A DNA stretch of 64,000 nt from Pseudomonas uvaldensis (GTDB taxonomy: Bacteria > Pseudomonadota > Gammaproteobacteria > Pseudomonadales > Pseudomonadaceae): positions 1-64,000 of the forward strand of contig NZ_JAIWKS010000004.1 of NCBI RefSeq assembly GCF_021271205.1, given 5' to 3'. How positions within the stretch are numbered: the first letter of the stretch is position 1; each line of letters starts with the position of its first letter. Below are positions 7,985 to 16,395 of the stretch, piece after piece. A program made the translations under genes and the position numbers. Below the pieces are notes generated by a model. That model was given only the letters and a program-made list of their open reading frames with translations. It was not told the DNA's origin and ran no database searches.

Positions 7985-8092
7985 TGCACTTTCGATGCGG
8001 GGCGCATTCTCTCACACTTTTTTGTAACGTGCTGATTTAATTAGCAAAATCAGAAAAAATGTTCGATACACAGCGCAGAAACACCAGACAGC

Positions 8093-8114
8093 AAAAAGCC
8101 CGCGTTAGCGGGCT
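8093..8114 (-). terminator. intrinsic terminator of the first tRNA unit
   Basis: The stem AGCCCGC/GCGGGCT with loop GTTA is followed on the minus strand by a five-base U-tract. It separates the two copies of the tRNA-Val/Asp unit and resembles the terminator at 7747-7775, so it was copied with the unit. Confidence 0.8.
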
Positions 8115-8157
8115 CTTCGGTAGTTACCTGGCGTTCAGTGTTCCAGATAACTGAATA

Positions 8158-8234
8158 TGGCGCAGCGGACGGGACTCGAACCCGCGACCCCCGGCGTGAC
8201 AGGCCGGTATTCTAACCGACTGAACTACCGCTGC
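8158..8234 (-). tRNA. tRNA-Asp (GTC), copy 1
   Basis: Identical to the 7815-7891 copy, with encoded CCA and anticodon GTC. It is the second gene in the promoter-proximal unit. Confidence 0.97.
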
Positions 8235-8254
8235 GCGAAACACTTGTAGCGAAA

Positions 8255-8330
8255 TGGTGGGTGATGACGGGATCGAACCGCCGACATTCTGCTTGTAAGG
8301 CAGACGCTCTCCCGGCTGAGCTAATCACCC
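8255..8330 (-). tRNA. tRNA-Val (TAC), copy 1
   Basis: Identical to the 7909-7984 copy, with encoded CCA and anticodon TAC. It is the first gene of the cluster, directly behind a good sigma-70 promoter at 8352-8380. Confidence 0.97.
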
Positions 8331-8351
8331 TTCGCTTTCGGTGTGGCGCGC

Positions 8352-8380
8352 ATTCTACGGAGCGACCTCGAAGCTGGCAA
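8352..8380 (-). promoter_or_regulatory. sigma-70 promoter of the tRNA cluster
   Basis: On the minus strand TTGCCA (8375-8380) and TAGAAT (8352-8357) are spaced by exactly 17 bases, about 20 bases upstream of the first tRNA-Val. A GCGCGCC stretch follows the -10, as in stringently controlled stable-RNA promoters. Confidence 0.75.
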
Positions 8381-8490
8381 GCACTTTTTAAATTAATTTT
8401 CTCAGCCCTTCCAAAGGCTTAGCGGAGGGTTGGCCTACGCCGCCACGAAGAGAATAATGCCCCCCTTTGTATAAAGGAGAGACTCGCCCC

Positions 8491-9411
8491 ATGTGGTTCA
8501 AAAACCTGCTTATCTATCGCCTGACCCAAGATCTGCCTTTTGATGCCGAGGCGTTGGAAACTGCACTGGCCAGCAAACTGGCGCGTCCCTGTGCAAGCCA
8601 GGAGTTGACCACTTACGGTTTCGTCGCGCCGTTCGGCAAAGGCGAAGACGCACCGCTGGTGCACGTCAGCCAGGACTTCCTGCTGATCGCCGCTCGCAAG
8701 GAAGAGCGCATCCTGCCGGGCAGCGTTGTACGCGATGCCTTGAAGGAAAAGGTCGAAGAAATCGAAGCCGAACAGATGCGCAAGGTCTACAAAAAGGAAC
8801 GGGACCAGCTCAAGGATGAGATCATCCAGGCTTTCCTGCCCCGCGCCTTCATCCGGCGCTCGTCCACCTTCGCCGCCATCGCGCCGAAGCAGGGCCTGAT
8901 CCTGGTGAACTCCGCCAGCCCGAAACGTGCCGAAGACCTGCTTTCCACCCTGCGTGAAGTCATCGGCTCGCTGCCGGTGCGTCCGCTGACCGTAAAAACG
9001 GCGCCGACGGCCATCATGACCGACTGGGTCAAGACCCAGAAAGCCGCGGACGACTTCTTCGTGCTGGACGAATGCGAACTGCGCGACACCCACGAAGACG
9101 GCGGCATCGTGCGCTGCAAGCGCCAGGACCTGACCAGCGACGAAATCCAGCTGCACCTGAACACCGGCAAAGTTGTAACCCAACTGTCGCTGGCCTGGCA
9201 GGACAAACTGTCGTTCGTGCTCGACGACAAAATGGTGGTCAAGCGCCTGAAGTTCGAAGACCTGCTGCAGGACCAGGCGGAGCAGGACGGCGGCGACGAA
9301 GCCCTCGGCCAACTGGATGCCAGCTTCACGCTGATGATGCTGACATTCGGTGAATTCCTGCCGGCGCTGGTCGAGGCGCTGGGTGGAGAAGAGATTCCGC
9401 AGGGGATCTAA
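8491..9411 (+). CDS. rdgC: recombination-associated protein RdgC
   Basis: A 306-residue protein of the RdgC family, which forms a ring dimer on double-stranded DNA and limits RecA access. It begins [20 protein letters not shown], the usual RdgC N-terminus. Other family blocks are [38 protein letters not shown] and [20 protein letters not shown]. Length is normal. The ATG at 8491 follows AAGGAGAG (8473-8480); an upstream TTG would overlap that ribosome site and is rejected. It stands alone, followed by a REP pair. Confidence 0.97.
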   Translation: MWFKNLLIYRLTQDLPFDAEALETALASKLARPCASQELTTYGFVAPFGKGEDAPLVHVSQDFLLIAARKEERILPGSVVRDALKEKVEEIEAEQMRKVYKKERDQLKDEIIQAFLPRAFIRRSSTFAAIAPKQGLILVNSASPKRAEDLLSTLREVIGSLPVRPLTVKTAPTAIMTDWVKTQKAADDFFVLDECELRDTHEDGGIVRCKRQDLTSDEIQLHLNTGKVVTQLSLAWQDKLSFVLDDKMVVKRLKFEDLLQDQAEQDGGDEALGQLDASFTLMMLTFGEFLPALVEALGGEEIPQGI

Positions 9412-9428
9412 AGGCTGATGACTTCCAG

Positions 9429-9517
9429 TGTGGGAGCGGGCTTGCTCGCGAAAGCGGTGTGTCAGACAGCAATTTCTCAGCTGACACACCGCCTTCGCGA
9501 GCAAGCCCGCTCCCACA
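9429..9517. repeat. REP pair (inverted)
   Basis: Two inverted REP units, TGTGGGAGCGGGCTTGCTCG at the left and its complement at the right, enclose a second palindrome GCGGTGTGTCA / TGACACACCGC. This is the GCGGGCTTGCTCGCGAA class, also seen near 46.7, 47.2 and 60.6 kb. Confidence 0.9.
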
Positions 9518-9555
9518 ATGGTTTTGTGTAATCCACTAACAACAAGGATCTGGTC

Positions 9556-10524
9556 ATGCGCGCACTGGCTGCACTGAGCCGCTTCGTCGGCAATACCTTC
9601 GCCTACTGGGTGCTGATTTTCGCCATCGTGGCGTTTGTGCAACCCACCTGGTTCATTGGCCTGAAAAGCGCCATCGTGCCGCTGCTTGGCCTGGTGATGT
9701 TCGGCATGGGCCTGACCCTCAAACTCGAAGACTTCGCCGAAGTCGCGCGTCATCCGTGGCGTGTGGCCCTGGGCGTGGTCGCTCACTTCGTGATCATGCC
9801 CGGCGTGGCGTGGTTGCTTTGCCAGGTGTTTCATCTGCCACCGGAAATTGCCGTAGGCGTCATCCTCGTGGGTTGCTGCCCGAGCGGCACCTCATCGAAT
9901 GTCATGACTTGGCTGGCCCGCGGTGATCTGGCGTTGTCGGTGGCAATCGCGGCCGTCACCACCCTCCTCGCTCCGCTGCTGACACCTGCGTTGATCTGGC
10001 TGCTGGCCTCGGCCTGGCTGCCAGTGTCGTTCATGGAGCTGTTCTGGTCGATCCTGCAAGTGGTGCTGTTGCCGATCGTGCTGGGCGTGGTGGCGCAACG
10101 GCTACTGGGTGACAAGGTGCGCGTGGCGGTGGATGTGCTGCCGCTGGTGTCGGTGGTGAGCATCGTGATCATCGTCACGGCGGTAGTCGCCGCCAGCCAG
10201 GCGAAGATTGCCGAATCCGGCCTGCTGATCATGGCCGTGGTGATGCTGCACAATGGCTTCGGCTTCTTGCTGGGTTACTTCACCGGGCATTTGTTCAAGC
10301 TGCCGCTGGCGCAGCGAAAGTCCCTGGCATTGGAGGTGGGCATGCAGAACTCCGGCCTGGGTGCTGCATTGGCGAGTGCGCATTTTTCACCTTTAGCGGC
10401 AGTACCCAGTGCGCTGTTCAGCGTCTGGCACAACATTTCCGGAGCACTGCTCTCGACGTACTTCCGGCGCATGAGCGAAAAGCGGGACGGCGAAACCCTC
10501 ACCGCCCGGCAAACCGCCGATTAA
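9556..10524 (+). CDS. bile acid:sodium symporter (BASS) family transporter
   Basis: A 322-residue integral membrane protein with about nine to ten hydrophobic segments. BASS-family signatures are GLVMFGMGLTLKLEDF near residue 50, GCCPSGTSSNVMTWLARGDL around 115-135 and EVGMQNSGLGAALASAHFSP around 265. Members move organic anions with sodium; bacterial ones carry keto acids such as ketopantoate or other carboxylates. The substrate cannot be read from sequence. The ATG at 9556 follows AAGGAT. It precedes the guanidinium exporter but is separated from it by a hairpin and a riboswitch, so the two are probably independent. Confidence 0.88.
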   Translation: MRALAALSRFVGNTFAYWVLIFAIVAFVQPTWFIGLKSAIVPLLGLVMFGMGLTLKLEDFAEVARHPWRVALGVVAHFVIMPGVAWLLCQVFHLPPEIAVGVILVGCCPSGTSSNVMTWLARGDLALSVAIAAVTTLLAPLLTPALIWLLASAWLPVSFMELFWSILQVVLLPIVLGVVAQRLLGDKVRVAVDVLPLVSVVSIVIIVTAVVAASQAKIAESGLLIMAVVMLHNGFGFLLGYFTGHLFKLPLAQRKSLALEVGMQNSGLGAALASAHFSPLAAVPSALFSVWHNISGALLSTYFRRMSEKRDGETLTARQTAD

Positions 10525-10537
10525 GACGGGCTTGATC

Positions 10538-10559
10538 GAGTGCCCGATCATGGGCACTC
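10538..10559 (+). terminator. hairpin after the BASS transporter
   Basis: An 8-bp perfect stem (GAGTGCCC/GGGCACTC) with a six-base loop begins 14 bases after the stop codon. No T-tract follows. It may end the transporter transcript or insulate the riboswitch behind it. Confidence 0.4.
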
Positions 10560-10569
10560 TGCTGCCAGT

Positions 10570-10619
10570 GCGGGGACGACCCCGCAGCTTGAATCGACTG
10601 TCAATCCGGGGACGACCCC
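10570..10619 (+). promoter_or_regulatory. guanidine-II (mini-ykkC) riboswitch
   Basis: Two short hairpins with identical ACGA loops closed by G/C runs lie in tandem: GCGGGG-ACGA-CCCCGC (10570-10585) and GGGG-ACGA-CCCC (10608-10619). They are joined by a 22-base linker, and the second is 11 bases ahead of the AAGGG ribosome site of the exporter gene. Tandem ACGR-loop hairpins upstream of an SMR exporter are the defining features of the mini-ykkC motif. Guanidinium binding by both loops normally frees the ribosome site. Confidence 0.85.
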
Positions 10620-10641
10620 ATCCATTCATGAAGGGTATGTG

Positions 10642-10956
10642 ATGTCCTGGATCATTCTGTTTTTTGCCGGCCTGTTCGAAGTGGGTTGGGCTGTCGGCCT
10701 GAAGTACACCGACGGCTTCAGCCGTCCTCTACCCACTGCCCTGACGATTGCCGCCATGGGAATCAGCCTTGGCCTGCTGGGCCTTGCCATGAAGGAGTTG
10801 CCCCTGGGAACCGCCTATGCGGTCTGGACCGGGGTCGGCGCGGTGGGCACGGTGATCGCCGGGATCATTCTGTTTGGTGAATCGATGGCGTTGGTTCGGC
10901 TGGTCAGTGTGGCGTTGATCGTCACTGGGCTGATCGGGCTCAAGGTCAGCGCCTAA
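10642..10956 (+). CDS. gdx: guanidinium exporter, SMR family
   Basis: A 104-residue four-helix small multidrug resistance protein (SugE/Gdx subtype) that exports guanidinium ion against protons as an antiparallel dimer. The conserved catalytic glutamate is in helix 1 ([16 protein letters not shown]). Other subtype markers are [20 protein letters not shown] and a final helix [17 protein letters not shown]. The ATG at 10642 follows AAGGG (10631-10635). A guanidine-II riboswitch lies immediately upstream, which supports guanidinium as the true substrate over quaternary ammonium drugs. It is also known as sugE. Confidence 0.93.
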   Translation: MSWIILFFAGLFEVGWAVGLKYTDGFSRPLPTALTIAAMGISLGLLGLAMKELPLGTAYAVWTGVGAVGTVIAGIILFGESMALVRLVSVALIVTGLIGLKVSA

Positions 10957-10990
10957 GTTGACTTCTAGAGCAGGTGAATGCAGGAACAAT

Positions 10991-11060
10991 CTGTGGGAGC
11001 AAGGCTTGCCCGCGATGACCATCTCAAGAATGTCATCGCGGGCAAGCCTTGCTCCCACAG
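10991..11060. repeat. REP pair (inverted)
   Basis: CTGTGGGAGCAAGGCTTGCC and its inverted copy flank a short centre. This is the GCAAGGCTTGCCCGCGATG class, different from the pair at 9429. It lies between the convergent gdx and LplT-PlsC genes. Confidence 0.9.
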
Positions 11061-11101
11061 TTTTCTGCTTCTAAAGGTCTTACCCCCACAAATTCATCGT
11101 T

Positions 11102-12976
11102 TTATCTGGCCGCCCCGCGCAACTCCCCCACCAACGCTTGCAGCTTGGCCGGCTCAGCCATCTCGACTGCCACCGGCGGCCCGGCGATCAGTGTTACCCG
11201 CGACCAGAACCGGCGAAACAGGCCCTTGGCCGGGTCACGACTGAAGAAACTGCCCCACAAGCCCTGTAGCGCCAGGGGAATCACCGGCACCGGGGTTTCC
11301 TGGAGAATGCGCGTCAGTCCGCTCTTGAACTCATTGATCTCACCGTCGGCGGTCAATTTTCCTTCAGGGAAAATGCACACCAGCTCGCCGTCCTTCAGGT
11401 ACTGCGCAATCCGGGTGAAGGCTTTTTCGTAGATGTGTATATCTTCCTGGCGTCCGGCAATCGGAATCGTCCCGGCGGTACGGAAGATGAAGTTCAGCAC
11501 CGGCAGGTTGTAGATCTTGTAGTACATCACGAAGCGAATCGGCCGACGGACCGCGCCGCCAATCAGCAAGGCATCGACGAATGACACATGGTTGCAGACC
11601 AACAGCGCTGCACCTTCATCGGGGATCGCATCAAGATTGCGATGCTCCACGCGATACATGGAATGGCTCAGCAACCAGATCATGAAGCGCATGCTGAACT
11701 CGGGGACGATCTTGAAGATGTAGGCGTTGACACCGACGTTCAGCAGCGACACCACAAGAAACAGCTGCGGGATCGACAGTTTCGCCAGGCTCAGCAAGAC
11801 GATGGAGACAATCGCCGAAACTACCATGAACAGCGCGTTGAGAATGTTGTTGGCCGCGATAACCCGCGCCCGTTCATTCTCGACTGTGCGCGACTGGATC
11901 AGCGCATACAGCGGCACGATGTAGAAACCACCGAAGATGCCAAGGCCGAGGATGTCCATCAGCACCAGCCAGGCGTGGCCAAAACCCAGCACCTGGAGCC
12001 AACCGTGGCCGTCGACGCTGTCGGGAATCGAACCGGAGTGCCACCACAGCAACAGCCCGAACACCGTCAGGCCGAACGATCCGAACGGCACCAGGCCGAT
12101 CTCGACTTTACGTCCCGACAACTTCTCGCAAAGCATCGAGCCCAACGCGATCCCCACCGAGAACACCGTCAGGATCAAGGTCACCACGGTTTCGTCGCCA
12201 TGCATCCACTCTTTGGCATAGGCGGGAATCTGCGTCAGGTAAATCGCCCCGACGAACCAGAACCAGGAGTTGCCGACAATGGAGCGGGACACCGCCGGGG
12301 TTTGTCCCAATCCCAGCTTCAGCGTGGCCCAGGACTGGCTGAAGATGTTCCAGTTCAGGCGCATCTGCGGCGAAGCGGCCGCCGCCCGTGGGATGCCGCG
12401 GCTGGCCAGGTAACCCAGCACTGCGATACCGACAATCGCCGTGGACACCACCGGCGCGTAATGAACCGAAGACATCATGATCCCGGCGCCAATGGTGCCG
12501 GCGAGGATCGCCAGGAAGGTGCCCATCTCCACCAGGCCGTTGCCACCGACCAGCTCATCTTCGCGCAACGCCTGCGGCAGGATCGAATATTTCACCGGCC
12601 CGAACAGGGCCGAATGGGTGCCCATGGCAAACAGTGCCAGCAGCATCAGCCATAAGTGATCGAACAGAAAGCCCACCGCGCCGACCGCCATGATCACGAT
12701 TTCGCCAAGCTTGATCAGGCGTATCAACGCATCCTTGGCGAATTTTTCCCCGAACTGCCCCGCCAGTGCCGAGAACAGGAAGAATGGCAGGATGAACAGC
12801 AACGCACAGAGGTTGACCCAGATCGAACGGTCACCCTCGATGGTGAGGCGGTAAAGAATCGCGAGGATCAACGACTGCTTGAACACGTTATCGTTGAATG
12901 CGCCAAGGGACTGCGTAATGAAGAACGGCAAGAACCGCCGCGTGCGAAGCAAGGTGAACTGCGAAGGGTGACTCAT
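11102..12976 (-). CDS. LplT-like MFS transporter fused to PlsC acyltransferase
   Basis: A 624-residue two-domain inner-membrane protein. Residues 1-~410 are a 12-helix MFS domain of the LplT type, beginning FITQSLGAFNDNVFKQSLIL. Residues ~430-624 are a PlsC-type acyltransferase with NHVSFVDALL (NHx4D box), a RFVMYYKIYNLPVLN segment and IFPEGKLTADGEI (FPEG box). In E. coli, LplT flips lysophospholipids and a separate Aas re-acylates them using acyl-ACP. Here transport and acyl transfer are fused, but no acyl-ACP synthetase domain is present. The ATG at 12976 is the usual start of the family; the ORF extends further upstream without support. Likely role: salvage of lyso-phosphatidylethanolamine. 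Confidence 0.85.
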   Translation of the reverse strand: MSHPSQFTLLRTRRFLPFFITQSLGAFNDNVFKQSLILAILYRLTIEGDRSIWVNLCALLFILPFFLFSALAGQFGEKFAKDALIRLIKLGEIVIMAVGAVGFLFDHLWLMLLALFAMGTHSALFGPVKYSILPQALREDELVGGNGLVEMGTFLAILAGTIGAGIMMSSVHYAPVVSTAIVGIAVLGYLASRGIPRAAAASPQMRLNWNIFSQSWATLKLGLGQTPAVSRSIVGNSWFWFVGAIYLTQIPAYAKEWMHGDETVVTLILTVFSVGIALGSMLCEKLSGRKVEIGLVPFGSFGLTVFGLLLWWHSGSIPDSVDGHGWLQVLGFGHAWLVLMDILGLGIFGGFYIVPLYALIQSRTVENERARVIAANNILNALFMVVSAIVSIVLLSLAKLSIPQLFLVVSLLNVGVNAYIFKIVPEFSMRFMIWLLSHSMYRVEHRNLDAIPDEGAALLVCNHVSFVDALLIGGAVRRPIRFVMYYKIYNLPVLNFIFRTAGTIPIAGRQEDIHIYEKAFTRIAQYLKDGELVCIFPEGKLTADGEINEFKSGLTRILQETPVPVIPLALQGLWGSFFSRDPAKGLFRRFWSRVTLIAGPPVAVEMAEPAKLQALVGELRGAAR

Positions 12977-13056
12977 CTTCCATGTACCTGAGTGGCGTGG
13001 ACACTTATTGGAATGAGGTTTTTCGATCCAGGCCACACATTACCTTTCTTTAGTGA

Positions 13057-14205
13057 TTATTTCGCCAGCCCTGCAATGCACGGTGATACAAACAGCTCAC
13101 CGTGCCAGGCACCCAGTACCGTGCGCCGGGCGACGAGCAGCCACAGCGCTACGAGCATTGCCACCAGTGCGCTGCCGAACACGCCGAAGAATTTGAGACC
13201 CAGCAGGTCCGCCAGCTTCAGCGTGGTCAGAGCATACACACCCAACGGGAAGGTAAAGCCCCACCAGCCAAGGTTGAACGGGATGCCGGTGCGCAGGTAA
13301 CGGGCCGTGATGAGCAACGCCATCAACATCCACCACAAGCCCAAGCCCCACAAGGTGATGCCGGCCACCATCCCCAACCCGGCGGCGATTTCGCCCACGC
13401 CTGGGATGCCATTGGCGGCAAAAATCGTTGGCGCATCGCCGCCCAACAGCAACATGCCCAAGGCTCCGGTACCGATGGGGCCGAGGGCCAACCAGCTCGA
13501 AGCCGCCATGTTTTCGTGAGGCAGTTTGTGCAGCGCCATGCGCAACAACAGGATTGTCAGAATGCTGAACGCCACCGGTAGGGAAAATGCCCAGAGCACG
13601 TAGCTGGTGACCAGCATGAGCAGCTGCGCATGAGCATCGGCCAGATGCGGCGCCAACAGCCCGCCGCTGGCGGCCGCGACTTCGGCGGCCACCACCGGCA
13701 ACAGCCACACGGCGGTCATCTGGTCGATCCGATGTTCCTGCCGGGTGAACATCAGGAAGGGAATCAGCACACCGCAGGCCAGCGACATCGCCACGTCGAT
13801 CCACCACAACACCTCGGCCAAGGGCACCACGCCCTCTCCCCAGCGTGGCAGGCCGAACACCAGAAGACCGTTGATGAGGGTCGCCAGCCCCATGGGGATG
13901 GTGCCGAAGAACATTGAAACCGTGGAGTGCCCGAAAATCCGCCGCGCCTCGTCGAAGAACAACACCCAGCGGGCGGCGTACAGGCCGGTGAACAATACAA
14001 ACAGGAAAACATTGAACAGCCACAGACCTTCACCCAACAGGCGAAGCCCGGACACGTTGCCGGGCCATTGCGCTAACGCCAAGGCCAATACGCCGGTCCC
14101 CATGGTCACGGCGAACCAATTCGGAGTGAATTGACGGATGGCTTCCAATGGCCTGTGCAAATGGCTCAATGGACGTAAGCGATTTTTTGCAGCGCAACAT
14201 GTCAT
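13057..14205 (-). CDS. TDT/SLAC1-family transporter
   Basis: A 382-residue protein with about ten membrane helices of the tellurite-resistance/dicarboxylate (TDT) family. Family blocks are FTPNWFAVTMGTGVLALAL, MFFGTIPMGLATLINGLLVF, LGPIGTGALGMLLLGG and FNLGWWGFTFPLGVYALTTL. Relatives include TehA, yeast Mae1, the sulfite exporter Ssu1 and plant SLAC1. The substrate is unknown; sulfite, C4-dicarboxylate and chloride are all possible. The ATG at 14205 follows AGGAG. No regulator gene is attached, but an AT-rich inverted repeat lies in the upstream gap. Confidence 0.85.
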   Translation of the reverse strand: MTCCAAKNRLRPLSHLHRPLEAIRQFTPNWFAVTMGTGVLALALAQWPGNVSGLRLLGEGLWLFNVFLFVLFTGLYAARWVLFFDEARRIFGHSTVSMFFGTIPMGLATLINGLLVFGLPRWGEGVVPLAEVLWWIDVAMSLACGVLIPFLMFTRQEHRIDQMTAVWLLPVVAAEVAAASGGLLAPHLADAHAQLLMLVTSYVLWAFSLPVAFSILTILLLRMALHKLPHENMAASSWLALGPIGTGALGMLLLGGDAPTIFAANGIPGVGEIAAGLGMVAGITLWGLGLWWMLMALLITARYLRTGIPFNLGWWGFTFPLGVYALTTLKLADLLGLKFFGVFGSALVAMLVALWLLVARRTVLGAWHGELFVSPCIAGLAK

Positions 14206-14259
14206 GGCGAACTCCTGTCCCCTGAAGAGATGGGAGCCATGCTAGAGCCAGATCGAATA

Positions 14260-14306
14260 TCTATATAACGGGTAATTTCTCTATGGTTAATCTGTTTTAT
14301 AGATAA
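14260..14306. promoter_or_regulatory. AT-rich inverted repeat upstream of the TDT gene
   Basis: ATCTATATAA and its inverted form TTTATAGAT lie about 40 bases apart in the 100-base gap between the TDT gene and the MFS gene behind it. The stretch is far more AT-rich than its surroundings and probably holds the TDT promoter and a regulator site. The coordinates are approximate. Confidence 0.35.
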
Positions 14307-14308
14307 GC

Positions 14309-15502
14309 TCATGCGTTATCTGGGGCGTTCGCCAGTCCCCGGGATTTACGCCACAAGCTCCATAGCGCACCAACGGCCAGCGCCATCAACACGGCGCCAT
14401 AACCATCGGTAGTCGCAATCAATCCGAACACTCGGGTCAGGTTACCCGCCAACAAGGAGGGCAAACTGAACGCCAGATAGCTGAGCACATAAAAAGCCGA
14501 CATCAAACCGGCTCGTTCATGGGGCAGCGCCAGGGGCATGATGCTGCGCAGCGCACCCAGGAAACCGGCACCAAAACCACTGCCGGTCACCAACGTACCG
14601 ATAAAGAACAAAGGCAGGCTGCCCGAGTGTGCAGCGACCAAAACCAGCATAAGGCCCGTTATCAACAAGCTGGCGGCAAGACGCAGCATGTTCTCTGCAT
14701 GCTGGTTGCGTAGCGTGTAGATGGACAACGCCCCGGTGAGCGTCAGGGCAGCGACCAATGCGCCGCCGATGAGGTTGGAAGTCGAGCCAGTGGCGGCCCG
14801 AACCAAGGATGGCGCCAATGACAAATAGAAGCCGCCCACTGCCCAGGCCGCCAGATTCAATGGCAGTATCAACCACAAGGCTCGCCGCGCCTGGACCGGC
14901 ACGTGCAAGGTCGGACGCAAGGATTGCCAGGCTCCGGGTTGTGGGCTGACGCTTTCCCTGAGGCGCCAGAGATAAATCGCCTGGACCAGGAACAGCCCCA
15001 GCAGAAGCCAATACGTCAGTTGCAACGGCCGTGGCGCGAACTCGGCCAACATGCCGCAGCCCAGCGCTCCACACGCCATGCCCAGCAATGGCGCAACGCT
15101 GGTGATCAGCGGCCCTTGCTGACGATCGAAGTCCAGCAACGCGGCGCCCAGCACACTGGTGGCCATGCCTGTGGCGAATCCCTGGATCAGGCGTGCTCCG
15201 ATCAGCCAACCGATGCTGTCGGCGTTGATAAACAGCATCATCGCCAGCATGTTGAGCAACAACGCCACGAAGATCACGGGCCTGCGGCCCAGGTAATCCG
15301 ACAGCGATCCCACGGTCAACAAGGCGGCCAGCAGGCTGAAGGCATATACCCCGAAGATCAGCGTAAGGATCGCCGGAGAAAATTGCATATGCTCCTGATA
15401 GAGGTGATACAACGGCGTCGGCGCACTGGATGCAGCGAGGAAACCGAGCAAAGTCATCGCCAGGAAAATCAGGCTGGCACGGGTCGAAGCTGGACGAGAC
15501 AT
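14309..15502 (-). CDS. MFS transporter, divergent from TetR
   Basis: A 397-residue 12-helix major facilitator protein. It has the loop 2-3 motif GSLSDYLGRRPVIF and a helix-1 motif GFLAASSAPTPLYHLYQEHM typical of a branch of putative drug or metabolite exporters. The ATG at 15502 (MSRPAST) is chosen over one five codons upstream. It is transcribed away from a TetR-family gene across a 115-base gap containing GCAAAAGC palindromes, the standard layout of an efflux pump and its repressor. Substrate unknown. Confidence 0.85.
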   Translation of the reverse strand: MSRPASTRASLIFLAMTLLGFLAASSAPTPLYHLYQEHMQFSPAILTLIFGVYAFSLLAALLTVGSLSDYLGRRPVIFVALLLNMLAMMLFINADSIGWLIGARLIQGFATGMATSVLGAALLDFDRQQGPLITSVAPLLGMACGALGCGMLAEFAPRPLQLTYWLLLGLFLVQAIYLWRLRESVSPQPGAWQSLRPTLHVPVQARRALWLILPLNLAAWAVGGFYLSLAPSLVRAATGSTSNLIGGALVAALTLTGALSIYTLRNQHAENMLRLAASLLITGLMLVLVAAHSGSLPLFFIGTLVTGSGFGAGFLGALRSIMPLALPHERAGLMSAFYVLSYLAFSLPSLLAGNLTRVFGLIATTDGYGAVLMALAVGALWSLWRKSRGLANAPDNA

Positions 15503-15513
15503 GGGCACGCTCC

Positions 15514-15603
15514 ACAAAAGCTATTCACAGGCCATCAGCAAAAGCTAATTTTTTGCTTTTGCGAAGTGTGCTACCGAGAAGCGCTTAAAGCAAATTCTTT
15601 GCG
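15514..15603. promoter_or_regulatory. candidate TetR operator region
   Basis: GCAAAAGC (15538-15545) and its inverted copy GCTTTTGC (15555-15562) are spaced by nine T/A-rich bases. CAAAAGCTA occurs twice as a direct repeat (about 15515 and 15539), and a further imperfect palindrome GCTTAAAGCAAATTCTTTGC lies near 15583. These sit between the divergent MFS and TetR starts, where a shared operator is expected. Confidence 0.6.
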
Positions 15604-15617
15604 TTAAGGTCCGATAC

Positions 15618-16157
15618 ATGGCTATTAAAGAAGGTTTACGCCCCGGCGGCAGAAGCGCCCGGGTACAAGAGTCGATCCACTCGGCCGTCCGCGCCCTGCT
15701 CCAGGAACAGGACCGGGCCACCCTGACCGTGCCGCAAATCGCCGCACGCGCCGGGGTGACACCATCCACCATCTACCGACGCTGGGGTGATCTGCCGGCG
15801 CTGCTGGCCGACGTCGCCATCGCCCGCATGCGCCCCGACAGCGAGCCGGCCAATACTGGCAGCCTGCGCGGCGACCTGCTGGCCTGGGCCGAACAGTACC
15901 TGGATGAAATGAGCTCCGAGCCCGGTCGCAATATGATGCGCGACATCCAGGCCTGCGCTACACCGGGGCATTGCGTGGGGATTATCAGCAGCCAATTGCA
16001 GATCATTCTGGATCGCTATCCAGGGGAACCAAACCCTGGCCTCGAGCGGCTGATCAATGTGGTGGTGGCGCCGACGGTGTTTCGCATTCTCTTCGCCACC
16101 TCGCCGCTGGAGGTCGAGGAGTTGCATCGGTTGGTTGATATCGCGTTGGGTCAGTAA
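15618..16157 (+). CDS. TetR-family transcriptional regulator
   Basis: A 179-residue protein. The N-terminal HTH spans about 15-60, with VRALLQEQDRATLTVPQIAA and RAGVTPSTIYRRWGDLPALL, the classic TetR helix pair. The C-terminal ligand and dimer domain has the LHRLVDIALGQ end typical of one TetR C-terminal family. The ATG at 15618 follows AAGG. Divergence from the MFS gene and palindromes in the gap indicate local repression of that exporter. The ligand is unknown. Confidence 0.88.
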   Translation: MAIKEGLRPGGRSARVQESIHSAVRALLQEQDRATLTVPQIAARAGVTPSTIYRRWGDLPALLADVAIARMRPDSEPANTGSLRGDLLAWAEQYLDEMSSEPGRNMMRDIQACATPGHCVGIISSQLQIILDRYPGEPNPGLERLINVVVAPTVFRILFATSPLEVEELHRLVDIALGQ

Positions 16158-16160
16158 AAA

Positions 16161-16260
16161 CGCTATCGCGAGCAGGCTCGCTCCCACAATGGAGCTAAGG
16201 TGGACGCGGGATCTGTGAACACCCGGAGCGAGCCTGCTCGCGATGAGGCCACCCCACACA
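16161..16260. repeat. REP pair (inverted)
   Basis: CGCGAGCAGGCTCGCTCCCA and the inverted GGAGCGAGCCTGCTCGCGAT flank a 45-base centre. This is the GCGAGCCTGCTCGCGATG class, also present at 30.7 and 63.8 kb. It lies directly behind the TetR stop codon. Confidence 0.88.
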
Positions 16261-16395
16261 CCTCGAGGCCATTGCCTGTCGCACCTTGCGACACCCCGCC
16301 ACGCCCCGACCTTGGTCGACACTGACGAACCCGAGCGGGCATGCGAGACTGTCCTGCCGGGCCCAGGTCCCGGTGTTCTTCGTTCGGGAGTTTCC

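Noticed and set aside
8419..9834. A 471-codon minus-strand frame over rdgC
   Set aside because: It covers RdgC, a REP pair and the start of the BASS gene in antisense; composition is Gln/His-rich, typical of a shadow.
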